A DNA stretch of 38,738 bases from Paracoccaceae bacterium. GTDB taxonomy: Bacteria; Pseudomonadota; Alphaproteobacteria; Rhodobacterales; Rhodobacteraceae. The first letter of the stretch is position 1. The number at the start of each line of letters is the position of its first letter. Made by a program: the position numbers and the translations under genes. A model generated the notes under the pieces. That model had not been told where the DNA came from, did no database searches, and saw only the letters and a program-made list of their open reading frames with translations. The stretch lies in NCBI GenBank assembly GCA_006226775.1, contig SBGD01000071.1, positions 1 through 38,738 of the forward strand. The letters are read 5' to 3'. This document shows positions 16,403-26,143 of the stretch, piece after piece.

Positions 16403-16636
16403 ATGACCGAGACTTCCCCGATCGACCTGGCGGTGCGGCATCTGCGCCGCGCGCTGGAGGATCTGAACCGCGAGCTTGCGGGGTATCCCGGCCCCATTGC
16501 CGGCTGTGACGCGCAATATACCCACCTTCTGTCCACCCGGACCCGGGTGCGCAACGCGCTTGCCGCGCTGGAGGCCGAGGTCTTCGTCGCCACGCCGCGC
16601 AGCCTGTTTCCCGGCGCGGGCATCGAAAGCCGCTAG
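16403..16636 (+). CDS. Small helical protein, 77 residues
   Basis: ATG at 16403 with a good GGAGG 5 bp upstream. The product runs MTETSPIDLAVRHLRRALED, then LNRELAGYPGPIAGCDAQ and a second helix HLLSTRTRVRNALAALEAEVF. It is a helix-turn-helix-shaped hairpin with a single cysteine and no signal peptide. It ends 13 bp before the stop of the convergent AbrB permease gene. The frame is also open upstream to 16334, but that part has no ribosome site. Unknown function, possibly a diverged relative of the 53-residue neighbour. Confidence 0.58.
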   Translation: MTETSPIDLAVRHLRRALEDLNRELAGYPGPIAGCDAQYTHLLSTRTRVRNALAALEAEVFVATPRSLFPGAGIESR

Positions 16637-16649
16637 ATCGGCGACCGGA

Positions 16650-17753
16650 TCAGCGCGGGTTCGCTGCCCGCCGCCTGAGGATGCCGGCGACAATCGGCGC
16701 GCCGATGATCACCAGCACGATGCGTGTCAGGTGATGGGTGATGACAAAGCCCAGATCGGCCCCGGTCACGATGGCCAGCACCGTCATCTCGGCCTGCCCG
16801 CCGGGGGCGAAGGCCAGGAAGGTCTCGACCGGATTGCCGAGGCCGAGGCCCGTGACCACCAGCGTGAACCCCGCCGCCAGCACCGACAAGAGCAGCACAT
16901 AGGCCACGCCGGCCACCACCACCCGCCTCAGCTCGCTCCAGGTGACGCCGAGGAAATGCACGCCGATGCCGCAGCCGATGAAGAACTGCGCCGCGAGGAT
17001 CGCCTCGCGCGGGGGGCGCGCATGGATGAAACCCGCAAGCGACAGCACCGCGGTGACGATCAGCGGCCCGAGGATCGAGGCCCCGAAAAGCTTCAGCCGC
17101 TCGCCGCCCTTCCAGCCGACCAGCGCGGCGAGGGCCATCAGCGCCATCTCGCCCAGCGGCAGATCCGCCGCCGGCGCGCCGATCGGGTTGGTCAGCCCGG
17201 CGCCATAGACCAGCGTCAAAAAGACCGGCGCCAGCGTCACGATCATCAGCACCCGGGTGGCATGGATCAGCGACAGCGCGCGGGGATTGCCCCCGGCCTC
17301 GGTGCCGAAGATCACCATGTCCTGCAAGCCGCCCGGCATGGCGGCGTAATAGGCGGTCGGCGCGTCGAAGCCCCAGACCCGGCGAAAGAACGGCACGCCG
17401 ATCAGCCCGATCAACCCGATGAACACCGGGATCAGCGCCACCGACCCGGCCATCTTGGGCAATTCCGCGAATAGCGCCGGGGTGATCGAGGCGCCGACGG
17501 CCACCCCGAGGATGGTCCGCGCCGCGACCGAGACCTGGCCGAAGCCCTTGATCGGCGCATGCGCCAGCGCCGCGATCAGGCAGGCGGTCATCGGCCCGAA
17601 GAGAAACGGCAGCGGCAGGCCCAGCCCCCAGAAGACCCCGGTGCCAAGCCCGGCCAGGACCAGGGTTAGAAGCCGCCTTTGCCAGGCGGGACGCGGGGTC
17701 GGCACTTGGGGCAAGGGGCGAAACTCCGGCAGATTGACGCGACTTGCGTCCAT
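16650..17753 (-). CDS. AbrB-family (COG3180) membrane transporter
   Basis: A 367-residue protein with about ten transmembrane segments in two repeated halves. The repeated element is visible as FLFGPMTACLIAALAH near residue 50 and GWKGGERLKLFGASILGPLIVTAVL in the second half; each half also contains a PGG motif (AAMPGGLQDMVIFG and AFAPGGQAEMTVLA). This is the family once labelled ammonia monooxygenase or AbrB regulator and now seen as transporters of unknown substrate. It is divergent from a GntR regulator with an operator between them 2 bp from its start codon, so it is probably controlled by that regulator. Confidence 0.82.
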   Translation of the reverse strand: MDASRVNLPEFRPLPQVPTPRPAWQRRLLTLVLAGLGTGVFWGLGLPLPFLFGPMTACLIAALAHAPIKGFGQVSVAARTILGVAVGASITPALFAELPKMAGSVALIPVFIGLIGLIGVPFFRRVWGFDAPTAYYAAMPGGLQDMVIFGTEAGGNPRALSLIHATRVLMIVTLAPVFLTLVYGAGLTNPIGAPAADLPLGEMALMALAALVGWKGGERLKLFGASILGPLIVTAVLSLAGFIHARPPREAILAAQFFIGCGIGVHFLGVTWSELRRVVVAGVAYVLLLSVLAAGFTLVVTGLGLGNPVETFLAFAPGGQAEMTVLAIVTGADLGFVITHHLTRIVLVIIGAPIVAGILRRRAANPR

Positions 17754-17754
17754 C

Positions 17755-17772
17755 TGTATACCTTGGGATACA
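17755..17772. promoter_or_regulatory. GntR-type operator between AbrB permease and its regulator
   Basis: TGTATACCTTGGGATACA is an imperfect inverted repeat (TGTAT-x-CC, GG-x-ATACA, one mismatch pair). It lies in the 37-bp gap between two divergent starts, so a bound regulator would cover both. The TATACC part is shared with the perfect palindrome at 6234-6253. Confidence 0.65.
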
Positions 17773-17790
17773 AAAGAGCAAGGACATCGG

Positions 17791-18462
17791 ATGAGCGATC
17801 AGGCCGACCCGCAGCAGACCGGGCCGCAGGGCAGTTCCGCCTATCACCGCCTGCTGGACGAGATCCGCGCAGGCGCGCTTCTGCCCGGCGACCGCCTGCG
17901 CGAGGCCGACCTGGCGGAGCGCCTGGGCGTCAGCCGCACCCCGGTGCGCGAGGCGATCCGCCAGCTCGAGGCCGACGGGCTGGTCACCCATGTGCCGCGC
18001 ATCGGCGCGACCCTGCGGCGGCTGGATTATGCCGAGGTGATGGAGCTTTACGAGATGCGCGCGGTGCTGGAAGGCACGGCGGCGCGGCTGGCGGCGCGCG
18101 CGGCCTCGGATGTGGAACTCGAGGAGCTTGACGCGCTCAACGACCAATTGTCCGCCATCGGCACCGGGCCCGAGGCGGCGCGGCTGAACCGCATCTTTCA
18201 CGCCACGCTGCTGGACGCGGCCAAGAACCGCTTTCTGGCGCGCTCCATGGCCGCGCTCGACCGGGCGATGATGATCCTCGGGCCGACGATGCTGTCCGAC
18301 AGCGCCCGCGCCGAGGCCGCCACCGCCGAACATGACGCCATCCTGACGGCGCTGAAAGCCCGCGACGGCGATGCGGCGGAAAAGGCGATGCGCGCCCATA
18401 TCGAAGCCTCGCAACGCCTGCGCATCCGTGCCCTGCGCGCCCGTACGCCCGAGGAGGGCTGA
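17791..18462 (+). CDS. GntR-family regulator, FCD subfamily
   Basis: A 223-residue repressor. The N-terminal winged helix (about 18-80) reads LREADLAERLGVSRTPVREAIRQLEADGLVTHVPRIGATLRRL, the GntR signature. The helical C-terminal FCD domain follows (EVMELYEMRAVLEGTAARLAA, NRIFHATLLDAAKN, HDAILTALKARDGDAAEKAMRAHIEAS), with the Asp/His positions usual for metal or acid ligand binding. GCAAGGA precedes the ATG. It shares a 37-bp promoter gap with the AbrB permease and likely represses it and itself in response to an organic acid. Confidence 0.88.
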   Translation: MSDQADPQQTGPQGSSAYHRLLDEIRAGALLPGDRLREADLAERLGVSRTPVREAIRQLEADGLVTHVPRIGATLRRLDYAEVMELYEMRAVLEGTAARLAARAASDVELEELDALNDQLSAIGTGPEAARLNRIFHATLLDAAKNRFLARSMAALDRAMMILGPTMLSDSARAEAATAEHDAILTALKARDGDAAEKAMRAHIEASQRLRIRALRARTPEEG

Positions 18463-18463
18463 A

Positions 18464-18493
18464 CGGCCCACCCGGCGAAAACCCGGCGGGCCG
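18464..18493. terminator. Bidirectional hairpin between GntR gene and mtlK
   Basis: Outer arms GGCCC and GGGCC enclose inner CCGG/CCGG arms with a CGAAAAC loop, between two converging stop codons 38 bp apart. It is GC-rich without a clear U-tract, but the place is right for a shared terminator. Confidence 0.5.
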
Positions 18494-18500
18494 CAAGGCG

Positions 18501-19967
18501 TCAGCCTTTCTGATAGGCCTCCAGCGCCGCCTCGACCCCCTCGGCCCAGATCAGCCGGACCCAGCGGGCGAAAGCCTCGGCAAAGCGCGCATCATCGGCC
18601 AGCTTGCCATAGAACTGGCGCTGCTCGAGCCAGGCTTGCGGGGCGTCCCTGGCGGCCAGCGCGGCGGCGTTGAGCTGATCCCAGACCGGGTCGTTGGGCT
18701 CGATGGTCGAGCCGTCCTCGCGGGTGCCGGCACACATCCGGCACCACAGCGCCTGGCTCAGCGCCAGCCCGTTGATCTTCGTGCCCGCGACCAGCGAATC
18801 GCGGATGCCGGGCAGGACCGCGCCGGTGTGGCGCGACGAGCCGTCAAAGGCGACGCGGCGCACGGTGTCGTGGATCTTGGGGTTCGAGAACCGCCGGTCG
18901 ATCAGGTCGACATATTGCGCCGGGGTCATGCCCGGCACGTCCTGCACATGCGGCGCGATTTCCTCCAGCGCCACCTTGCGCAGGAGCGCCCTGATGCCCG
19001 GGTGCTCCATGGTGCCCGCGATGGTCTCGATCCCGAGGATCTCGGCCGGCGCGGCGATCACCTGATGCCCGCCGTTGAGCATCCGCAGCTTCATCGCCTC
19101 GTAGTCATGCACCTGGTCGGTGAAGGTCGCCCCGGCGCGTTCCCAATCGGGCCGACCATTGCAGAAATCGTCCTCGATCACCCATTGGCGGAAATTCTCA
19201 TGCGTCACCGGCACGTCGTCCTCGACACCGAGCTTGCGCACCAGGTCCAGCTCCTTGGGGCCGGTGGCGGGCACGATGCAATCGACCATCGAGTTGGGAA
19301 AGCTGGAGTTTTCCTCGATCCAGGCGCCGAGATCGGCATCCATCAGCTTCGCCAGCCCCAGCACCACCTCGCGCAGCTTGTCGCCATTGCCGGGCAGGTT
19401 GTCGCAGCTTTGGCAGGTGAAGGGTCTGTCGCCCGCCGCGCGCCGCTGGCGCAGGGCGGCGATCATCGCGCCGAAGGCGGTCTTCGGCGTCTCGGGGTTG
19501 GCAATGTCGTGCTGGATGTCGGGATGCGCGGGGTCGAAACTCTTGGTCGCCGGGTCGAGGAAATAGCCGCCCTCGGTCACCGTCAGCGCCACGATGCGGA
19601 TCGCCGGATCGGCCATCCGGGCGATCAGCGGGCCATTTCCCTCGACGATCGGCACGTAGTCGATCATCGAGCCGACCACCTCGGCCGAGGTTCCCGCCGG
19701 ATCAAGCTCGATCAGCGTGGTCAGGTAATCCTGCGCCGCCATCTTCAGGCGCATGGTCTCGTCATAGGCGCGCACGCCGGCGCCGACGATGGCCCAGTCC
19801 AGCGCCGCGCCCTCCTGCATCAGCCGGTGCAGATACCAGGCCTGGTGCGCGCGGTGGAAGTTGCCCAGCCCGATATGCACGATGCCGGGGGTCAGCCCGG
19901 AGCGGTCATAGGTCGGGCGCGCAATGGCCTCGGGCAGGTCGTTCAGGGTGGCGTTGGACAGTTTCAT
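18501..19967 (-). CDS. mtlK: Mannitol 2-dehydrogenase (polyol-specific long-chain dehydrogenase)
   Basis: A 488-residue cytosolic enzyme oxidising D-mannitol to fructose (also D-arabinitol or sorbitol in this family) with NAD+. Seen: N-terminal dinucleotide site VHIGLGNFHRAHQAWYL (30-46), LTVTEGGYFLDP, SCDNLPGNG (187-195) and the catalytic block KLRMLNGGHQVIA with Lys293, Asn298 and His301, matching Lys-Asn-His of polyol long-chain dehydrogenases. It is last gene of the smo operon. In Rhodobacter a xylulose/fructose-type kinase follows mtlK; here the operon ends and a regulator of the opposite strand follows. Confidence 0.93.
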   Translation of the reverse strand: MKLSNATLNDLPEAIARPTYDRSGLTPGIVHIGLGNFHRAHQAWYLHRLMQEGAALDWAIVGAGVRAYDETMRLKMAAQDYLTTLIELDPAGTSAEVVGSMIDYVPIVEGNGPLIARMADPAIRIVALTVTEGGYFLDPATKSFDPAHPDIQHDIANPETPKTAFGAMIAALRQRRAAGDRPFTCQSCDNLPGNGDKLREVVLGLAKLMDADLGAWIEENSSFPNSMVDCIVPATGPKELDLVRKLGVEDDVPVTHENFRQWVIEDDFCNGRPDWERAGATFTDQVHDYEAMKLRMLNGGHQVIAAPAEILGIETIAGTMEHPGIRALLRKVALEEIAPHVQDVPGMTPAQYVDLIDRRFSNPKIHDTVRRVAFDGSSRHTGAVLPGIRDSLVAGTKINGLALSQALWCRMCAGTREDGSTIEPNDPVWDQLNAAALAARDAPQAWLEQRQFYGKLADDARFAEAFARWVRLIWAEGVEAALEAYQKG

Positions 19968-19986
19968 AGGCTCGTCCCTTGTTCGG

Positions 19987-20756
19987 TCAGCTCATCCATT
20001 GGCCGCCATCGACGTTGTAGGTTTGCGACACGATGTAATTGGCCTCCTCCGACGCCAGGAACACCGCCATTCCGGTCAGGTCCGCAGGCACCGCAAAGCG
20101 GCCCGCGGGCACCCCGGCTTCGACCTCGGCCTTCTTCTGGCCGGGCTTCTTGCCTTCGAGCTTGGCGAACATGGAATCGACATGGACCCAGTGTTCGCCA
20201 TCGACCACGCCGGGCGCGATGGCATTGACGTTGATGCCGTGGCGGATCAGGTTCAGCCCCGCCGACTGGGTCATCGAGATGACCGCCGCCTTGGTCGAGC
20301 AATAGACCAGCACCAGGCTTTCGCCGCGCCGCCCGGCCTGGGACGCCATGTTGATGATCTTGCCGCCATGGCCCTGGGCAATCATCTGCTTCGCCGCGGC
20401 CTGCAGGGTAAAGAGCGTGCCCGCCACGTTCACCGCATAGAGCCGGTCATAGCTTTCGCGGGTGATATCCACCGTCTCGGCGGCATCGAAGAGCGCGGCA
20501 TTGTTGATCAGGATGTCGAGCTTGCCCGCCCCGGCCACCACCTCGGCAATCGCCGCGTCGATGCTGTCCTGCCGCGTCACGTCGAGGTGCACGGCAGTGG
20601 CGCCCTCCCCGATCTCTGCGGCCGCGGCGCGGGCGGCGTCGAGGTTGATGTCGCCGATCGCCACCGTCGCGCCCTCTTTCACGTAGGCACGGGCGAATTC
20701 CTTGCCGATGCCACGGGCCGCGCCGGTGATCAGCGCGGATTTGCCAGCCAGCCGCA

Positions 20757-20760
<4 letters not shown>
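19987..20760 (-). CDS. smoS: Sorbitol dehydrogenase, SDR type (SmoS)
   Basis: A 257-residue NAD-dependent short-chain dehydrogenase converting sorbitol to fructose (and galactitol to tagatose in Rhodobacter SmoS). Seen: TGAARGIG (12-19), Asp37 favouring NAD, NNAA, and Ser140, Tyr153 and Lys157. The stretch [20 protein letters not shown] and [11 protein letters not shown] are near identical to the Rhodobacter enzyme as I remember it. Two adjacent ATG codons (20760 and 20757) are possible starts; the first overlaps the smoK stop. It lies 19 bp upstream of mtlK. Confidence 0.92.
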
Positions 20761-21761
<1,001 letters not shown>

Positions 21762-21773
21762 GATCTCAGGTCC

Positions 21774-22604
21774 TTATTTCACAGCGCCAAAGGTCAGGCC
21801 GCTAACGAGTTGTTTCTGGCTGAACCAGCCGAGGATGAGGATCGGCGCGATGGCCATGGTCGATGCCGCGCTGAGCTTGGCGTAGAACAGGCCCTCGGGG
21901 CTGGAGTAGCTGGCGATGAACGCGGTGAGCGGTGCCGCCTTGGCCGCGGTCAGGTTGAGCGTCCAGAAGGCTTCGTTCCAGGCCAGGATGAAGTTCAACA
22001 GCAGCGTCGAGGCGATGCCGGGAATGGCCATCGGGGTCAGGATGTAGATGATCTCGTCCTTGAGGCTGGCGCCGTCCATGCGACCGGCTTCGAGGATGTC
22101 GACGGGGATTTCCTTGAAGTAGGTATAGAGCATCCAGACGATGATCGGCAGGTTGATCAGCATCAGCACCACCACCAGGCCAAGCCGCGAGTCGAGCAGG
22201 CCGAGGTTGATGAAGATCAGGTAGATCGGGTAGAGCACGCCGACCGCCGGGAGCATCTTGGTCGAGAGCATCCACAGCAGGATGTCCTTTGTCCGGTTCG
22301 AGGGCACGAAGGCCATCGACCAGGCGGCGGGCACCGCGACGATGATGCCGAGGACGGTCGAGCCTCCGGCGATGATGATCGAGTTCCACAGGAAGCGGGC
22401 GTAGTTCGAGCGCTCCAGCACCGTCCGGTAGTTCTCGAGCGTCCAGTCGAAGCCCAGGAAGACCGGCGGATCGGCGATCGCCACGGCCTCGGTCTTGAAG
22501 CTGGTGAGGATGGTCCAGAGGATCGGGAAGAAGATCAGAAGACCCACGATCCAGGCTGCGGCGGTATTGATCGCCTTGCGTTGATTGGTGACGGCTCGTG
22601 CCAT
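21774..22604 (-). CDS. smoG: Polyol ABC transporter permease (SmoG)
   Basis: A 276-residue inner-membrane permease of the MalG type with six hydrophobic segments. The coupling EAA loop is visible as DILEAGRMDGASLKDEIIYILTPMAIPG about 100 residues before the C-terminus. It ends SQKQLVSGLTFGAVK, typical for MalG-type proteins. It pairs with SmoF. It is separated from smoF by 76 bp that carry a palindromic repeat, unlike the tight spacing downstream. Confidence 0.93.
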   Translation of the reverse strand: MARAVTNQRKAINTAAAWIVGLLIFFPILWTILTSFKTEAVAIADPPVFLGFDWTLENYRTVLERSNYARFLWNSIIIAGGSTVLGIIVAVPAAWSMAFVPSNRTKDILLWMLSTKMLPAVGVLYPIYLIFINLGLLDSRLGLVVVLMLINLPIIVWMLYTYFKEIPVDILEAGRMDGASLKDEIIYILTPMAIPGIASTLLLNFILAWNEAFWTLNLTAAKAAPLTAFIASYSSPEGLFYAKLSAASTMAIAPILILGWFSQKQLVSGLTFGAVK

Positions 22605-22643
22605 GGTTCAGTCCTCCTGCCGGGGGGCAATGGTGAGGGTGAG

Positions 22644-22664
22644 GTCCCGGGGCAGGCCCGGGAC
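22644..22664. repeat. REP-like hairpin between smoF and smoG
   Basis: GTCCCGGG-GCAGG-CCCGGGAC, a perfect 8-bp stem with a 5-nt loop. It is the same design as 29583-29603 (GTCCCGGA-CCTGA-TCCGGGAC); on the minus strand the loops read alike (CCTG at the left edge). Both copies sit between transporter genes of one operon. Confidence 0.65.
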
Positions 22665-22680
22665 GCGGCGGTCTTGTTGC

Positions 22681-23547
22681 TCAGGCATCGAGATTCTTCC
22701 CCACGATGCGCATCAGGAAGATGGCCACGATATTGGCGAGGATGATCGCATAGACACCGCCTGCCGATCCCAGCCCGACGTTCTGGCTTTCCAGCACGCG
22801 CTGGTAGATCAGGTAGGTCAGCGTCCTTGTGCCGAAAGCGCCGCCGGTGGTCACGAGGATCTCGGCGAAGATCGACAGCAGGAAGATGGTCTCGATCAGG
22901 ATGACGATGGTGATCGCCCGGCTCAGGTGCGGCAGCACGATGTACCAGAACCGCTTGAGCGCCGGGGCGCCGTCCATCTCCGAGGCTTCGAGCTGTTCGC
23001 CGTCGAGCGACTGGATCGCGGTCAGCAGGATCAGCGTGGCAAAGGGCAGCCATTGCCAAGAGACGATCATGATGATCGAGGTCAGCGAGGCATCCGACAG
23101 CCAGACCACCGGATCGGCGCCGAAAAACCGCCACAGATGCGCGAAAAGCCCGTTGGTGGGATCCATGAACATGTTCTTCCACACCAGCGCGGAGACCGTC
23201 GGCATGACAAAGAACGGCGCGATCACGAGGATGCGGACGACGCCCTGGCCCCACATCGGCTGATTGAGAAGGATGCCCAGCAGCACGCCGAAGCCCACGG
23301 TGATGATCAGGGCGCCACCGACGATGATCAGTGTCGCCTGGATCGAGGGCCAGAAGGCCGAGGACGACACGAACCTGACGTAGTTGTCAAAGCCGGCCCA
23401 TCCGAGGTCGCCACCGCGCAGCGGCAGGTAATTCTTGAAGGAGAAGTAGAGCGTCATGACAAGGGGCACGAGCATCCATCCCAGAAGGAGGACAACTGCG
23501 GGGGCCATCATCATGCGCGCTGCGGATCGGGAGTGCTGGGTCGCCAT
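22681..23547 (-). CDS. smoF: Polyol ABC transporter permease (SmoF)
   Basis: A 288-residue inner-membrane permease of the MalF type. The first transmembrane segment is at about 13-32, followed by a periplasmic loop (YFSFKNYLPLRGGDLGWAGFDNYVRFV) typical for sugar and polyol permeases. The EAA loop EASEMDGAPALKRFWYIVLPHLSRAI is clear. It lies 121 bp downstream of smoE, with a strong hairpin in the gap. Confidence 0.93.
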   Translation of the reverse strand: MATQHSRSAARMMMAPAVVLLLGWMLVPLVMTLYFSFKNYLPLRGGDLGWAGFDNYVRFVSSSAFWPSIQATLIIVGGALIITVGFGVLLGILLNQPMWGQGVVRILVIAPFFVMPTVSALVWKNMFMDPTNGLFAHLWRFFGADPVVWLSDASLTSIIMIVSWQWLPFATLILLTAIQSLDGEQLEASEMDGAPALKRFWYIVLPHLSRAITIVILIETIFLLSIFAEILVTTGGAFGTRTLTYLIYQRVLESQNVGLGSAGGVYAIILANIVAIFLMRIVGKNLDA

Positions 23548-23633
23548 GACACAAATCCTCTCTGTTCACGCAAGGGGCATGTTGAACACGGGGTGAGACT
23601 GGGAAGGGTACAGGGGGGGATCTTGAAAAGGGT

Positions 23634-23660
23634 GCGGGGGGCGGACCTGCCACCCCCCGC
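23634..23660 (-). terminator. Hairpin between smoE and smoF, probable attenuator
   Basis: On the minus strand GCGGGGGG and CCCCCCGC (23660-23653 and 23641-23634) form an 8-bp GC stem around an 11-nt loop that can add a GGC/GCC extension. It follows the smoE stop by 8 bp and is followed by ACCCTTTTC. It is placed as in the tct and dpp-like operons. Confidence 0.6.
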
Positions 23661-23668
23661 GGGAAGGC

Positions 23669-24976
23669 TTACCGGTAACCGGCGGCTTCCATTTCTTCCA
23701 TGGCGATCGCCTGGGCTTTCTCGAGCGCTTCGTCCACGCTCTGCTGACCGGCATAGACGGCCGAGAATTCCTGGCTCACCTGGCTTGCCAGACCGGCAAA
23801 TTCCGGGATCGCGACGAACTGGACGCCGACATAGGGCACCGGCTCGACGGTCGGGTTGTTCGGATCAGCGGCCAGGATCGAGTCCAGCGTGGTCTGGGCG
23901 AAGGGCACTTCCTGGTAGTTCGGGTTCTCGTAAAGCGAGGTCCGCGCACCCGGGGGAACGTTGGCCCAGCCTTCTTTCGCCGCAACCAGCTCGATATAGT
24001 CCTTCGAGGTGGCCCATTCGATGAACTGCTTGGCCGCCGCTTCGTTCTGGGTCCCCGCGGGGATCGCCAGCGCCCAGGCCCAGAGCCAGTTGGCGCGCTT
24101 TTCGACGCCCTCGTGGTTCGGTGCCAGCGCGAAGCCGACCTTGTCGGCGACGGTGGAATCGTCGGGGTTGGTCACGAAGGAGGCCGCCACGGTGGCGTCG
24201 ATCCACATGCCGCACTTGCCCTGCTGGAACAGCGACAGGTTCTCGTTGAAGCCGTTGGTGGCGTAACCGGCCGGACCGTAGTCGTTCATCAGGTTGGTGA
24301 AGAAGGTCAGGGCCTCTTTCCACTCGGGCTGATCGAACTGCGGGGTCCAGTCCTCGTCGAACCAGCGCGCGCCGAAGGAATTCGCGGTCACGGTGATGAT
24401 CGCGCCGCCTTCGCCCCAGCCGGCCTTGCCGCGCAGGCAGATGCCGTTGATGTCATTGGCATCGTCGTCCATCGCCGCCGCGGCTTCGCGGATGAATTCC
24501 CAGGTCGGCGCCTTGGGCATTTCCAGGCCGGCCTTCTCCATCAGGTCGGTGCGGTACATGATCATCGAGCTTTCGCCATAGAACGGCGCGGCATAGAGCG
24601 TGCCGTCATGGCTGAGACCGGCGGCCATGGCAGGCAGGATGTCATCGGCATCGTAGTCTTCGGACAGATCGTCCAGCGGCACCAGCCAGCCGTTCGCACC
24701 CCAGATCGGCGTCTCGTACATGCCGATGGTCATGATGTCGAACTGGCCGCCCTTGGCGGTGATGTCGGTGGTCACGCGCTGGCGCAGAACGTTTTCTTCC
24801 AGCGTCACCCACTCGACTTCGTGGCCGGTCTTGGCGGTGAAGTCGTCGGTATAGCCCTGCATACGGACCATGTCGCCGTTGTTCACGGTCGCGATGGTGA
24901 TCGTATCGGCGGTGGCCGCGGTTGCAGCAACCGACACCAGCGCAGACGCCGCAAAAAGTGCGTTCGTCAAGTTCAT
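23669..24976 (-). CDS. smoE: Polyol-binding periplasmic protein (SmoE)
   Basis: A 435-residue solute-binding protein of the maltose-binding type. The signal peptide ends near ATA/D (23/24). The mature part begins DTITIATVNNGDMVRMQGYTDDFTAKTGHEVEWVTLEENVLRQRVTTDI, typical for sorbitol/mannitol receptors, and keeps GKCGMWIDATVAASFV and WAWALAIPAGTQNEAAAKQFIEWATS. The strong ribosome site GGGAGG decides for the ATG at 24976 over an in-frame ATG at 25006. It heads the transport genes and is preceded by a palindromic operator. Confidence 0.93.
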   Translation of the reverse strand: MNLTNALFAASALVSVAATAATADTITIATVNNGDMVRMQGYTDDFTAKTGHEVEWVTLEENVLRQRVTTDITAKGGQFDIMTIGMYETPIWGANGWLVPLDDLSEDYDADDILPAMAAGLSHDGTLYAAPFYGESSMIMYRTDLMEKAGLEMPKAPTWEFIREAAAAMDDDANDINGICLRGKAGWGEGGAIITVTANSFGARWFDEDWTPQFDQPEWKEALTFFTNLMNDYGPAGYATNGFNENLSLFQQGKCGMWIDATVAASFVTNPDDSTVADKVGFALAPNHEGVEKRANWLWAWALAIPAGTQNEAAAKQFIEWATSKDYIELVAAKEGWANVPPGARTSLYENPNYQEVPFAQTTLDSILAADPNNPTVEPVPYVGVQFVAIPEFAGLASQVSQEFSAVYAGQQSVDEALEKAQAIAMEEMEAAGYR

Positions 24977-25049
24977 CCAATTTCCTCCCTTGGCTTCGGA
25001 TGTCATGACGCAGGTTTAAGTGATTCCGGCGGCTCGGTCAATAAAAAGT

Positions 25050-25061
25050 TTACGCGCGTAA
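25050..25061. promoter_or_regulatory. Probable LacI-type operator upstream of smoE
   Basis: TTACGCGCGTAA is a perfect 12-bp palindrome with a central CG step, as usual for LacI-family sites. It lies 74 bp upstream of the smoE start and just downstream of the LacI gene. A related half site TTACGCG occurs at 26222-26228 upstream of the LacI gene itself. Confidence 0.68.
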
Positions 25062-25080
25062 TCTTTCATCTTTCCGCAAC

Positions 25081-25098
25081 GCAGCATATCCTTGCTGC
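25081..25098 (-). terminator. Small hairpin after the lacI-type gene
   Basis: GCAGCA-TATCCT-TGCTGC, a 6-bp stem located 14 bp past the stop of the regulator gene. It may separate regulator and transporter transcripts. There is no long U-tract. Confidence 0.4.
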
Positions 25099-25111
25099 AC
25101 CGCAGCAGAAG

Positions 25112-26143
25112 TCATGCCGAATCGCGCATCACCAATCGCCCCTCGTAGAGGATCTCCACCCTGTCGGCGCTGCCAGCGTCATTTTCCAATGCGGCAAACA
25201 ATTGCTCGACGCTGGTGTCGGAAATATTGGCATAGTCCTGGGCAATGGTGGTCATCGGCGGACAGGTGAATTGCGAAAAGGGGTGATCGTCCATCCCCGC
25301 CACCCGCAGCGTGCACCCCGGGCCGCGCCCGACCCGCACGCCCTTGGACCAGGCGGCGGCAATCAGGCCGATGGCCAGGCGGTCGTTGTTGCACAGCACC
25401 GTGTTGGTGGCGAAACCGCCGGATTCGATCGCCGCAACCCCGCCGCGAAAGCCGATCTCCTCGAAGTTCCAGCCGTCGCCGTCGATCTTCAGGATCTCGG
25501 GCGTCTGGCCAAGCGACTCCATCGCCGCGAGATAGCCGTTGCGGCGGCGGTTGGCGTTGGGATTGACCAGGTTTCGCATCTCGAAATAGACCGGCGGCTC
25601 GCCGCTGCGGCAAAGGTAATCCACGATCAGCCGCACAACCTGGGCATGATCCGACCCGACAAAAGCGGCGCCCACATCGGCAAGATAGCTGTCGAACAGC
25701 ACCGTCGGCACCTCGTCGCAGAACCGCCGCACGTGATCCATATCCGATCTTCGGCCCAGCGGCGCCAGCAGCACCCCCGCCGGTTTCAGCGAGCGCAGCG
25801 AATCGAGAATGGCGTTCTCCTGCGCGGTCTCGCCGTGCGAGCTGAACAGCAGCGGGAAATAGCCGGCATCGATGCAGCGCCGCTCGATATTGCGGGCGAT
25901 CTCGGCAAAGAAGGGATCGGCGAGATAGGGCACGACGACGCCGATATTCTTGGTCAGCCGCCGGTTCTGGTTCATCGCGTAGATATTGGGCCGGTAGTCG
26001 TATTCCTCCAGCGCCTGCTCGATCCGGGCGCGCGTCGTCTTGCGCACGGAGTCGGGGTTGTTGAAGTATTTCGACACGGTTGGCCGGGAAATGCCGCTGA
26101 GTTCAGCGAATTCCTCCATGTTCCGGACCCGTTTTCCCGCCAT
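25112..26143 (-). CDS. LacI-family regulator of the polyol operon
   Basis: A 343-residue repressor counted from MAGKRVRN. The N-terminal helix-turn-helix reads MEEFAELSGISRPTVSKYFNNPDSVRKTTRARIEQALEEYDYRPN with the hinge helix following. The rest is a periplasmic-binding-protein-like ligand domain (NIGVVVPYLADPFFAEIARNIE, FVGSDHAQVVRLIVDYL, VLCNNDRLAIGLI, VAGMDDHPFSQF). It lies upstream of smoE on the same strand, as does the smo regulator in Rhodobacter, and likely senses a polyol. GGAAGG precedes the chosen ATG; an ATG at 26203 is open but has no site. Confidence 0.88.
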   Translation of the reverse strand: MAGKRVRNMEEFAELSGISRPTVSKYFNNPDSVRKTTRARIEQALEEYDYRPNIYAMNQNRRLTKNIGVVVPYLADPFFAEIARNIERRCIDAGYFPLLFSSHGETAQENAILDSLRSLKPAGVLLAPLGRRSDMDHVRRFCDEVPTVLFDSYLADVGAAFVGSDHAQVVRLIVDYLCRSGEPPVYFEMRNLVNPNANRRRNGYLAAMESLGQTPEILKIDGDGWNFEEIGFRGGVAAIESGGFATNTVLCNNDRLAIGLIAAAWSKGVRVGRGPGCTLRVAGMDDHPFSQFTCPPMTTIAQDYANISDTSVEQLFAALENDAGSADRVEILYEGRLVMRDSA

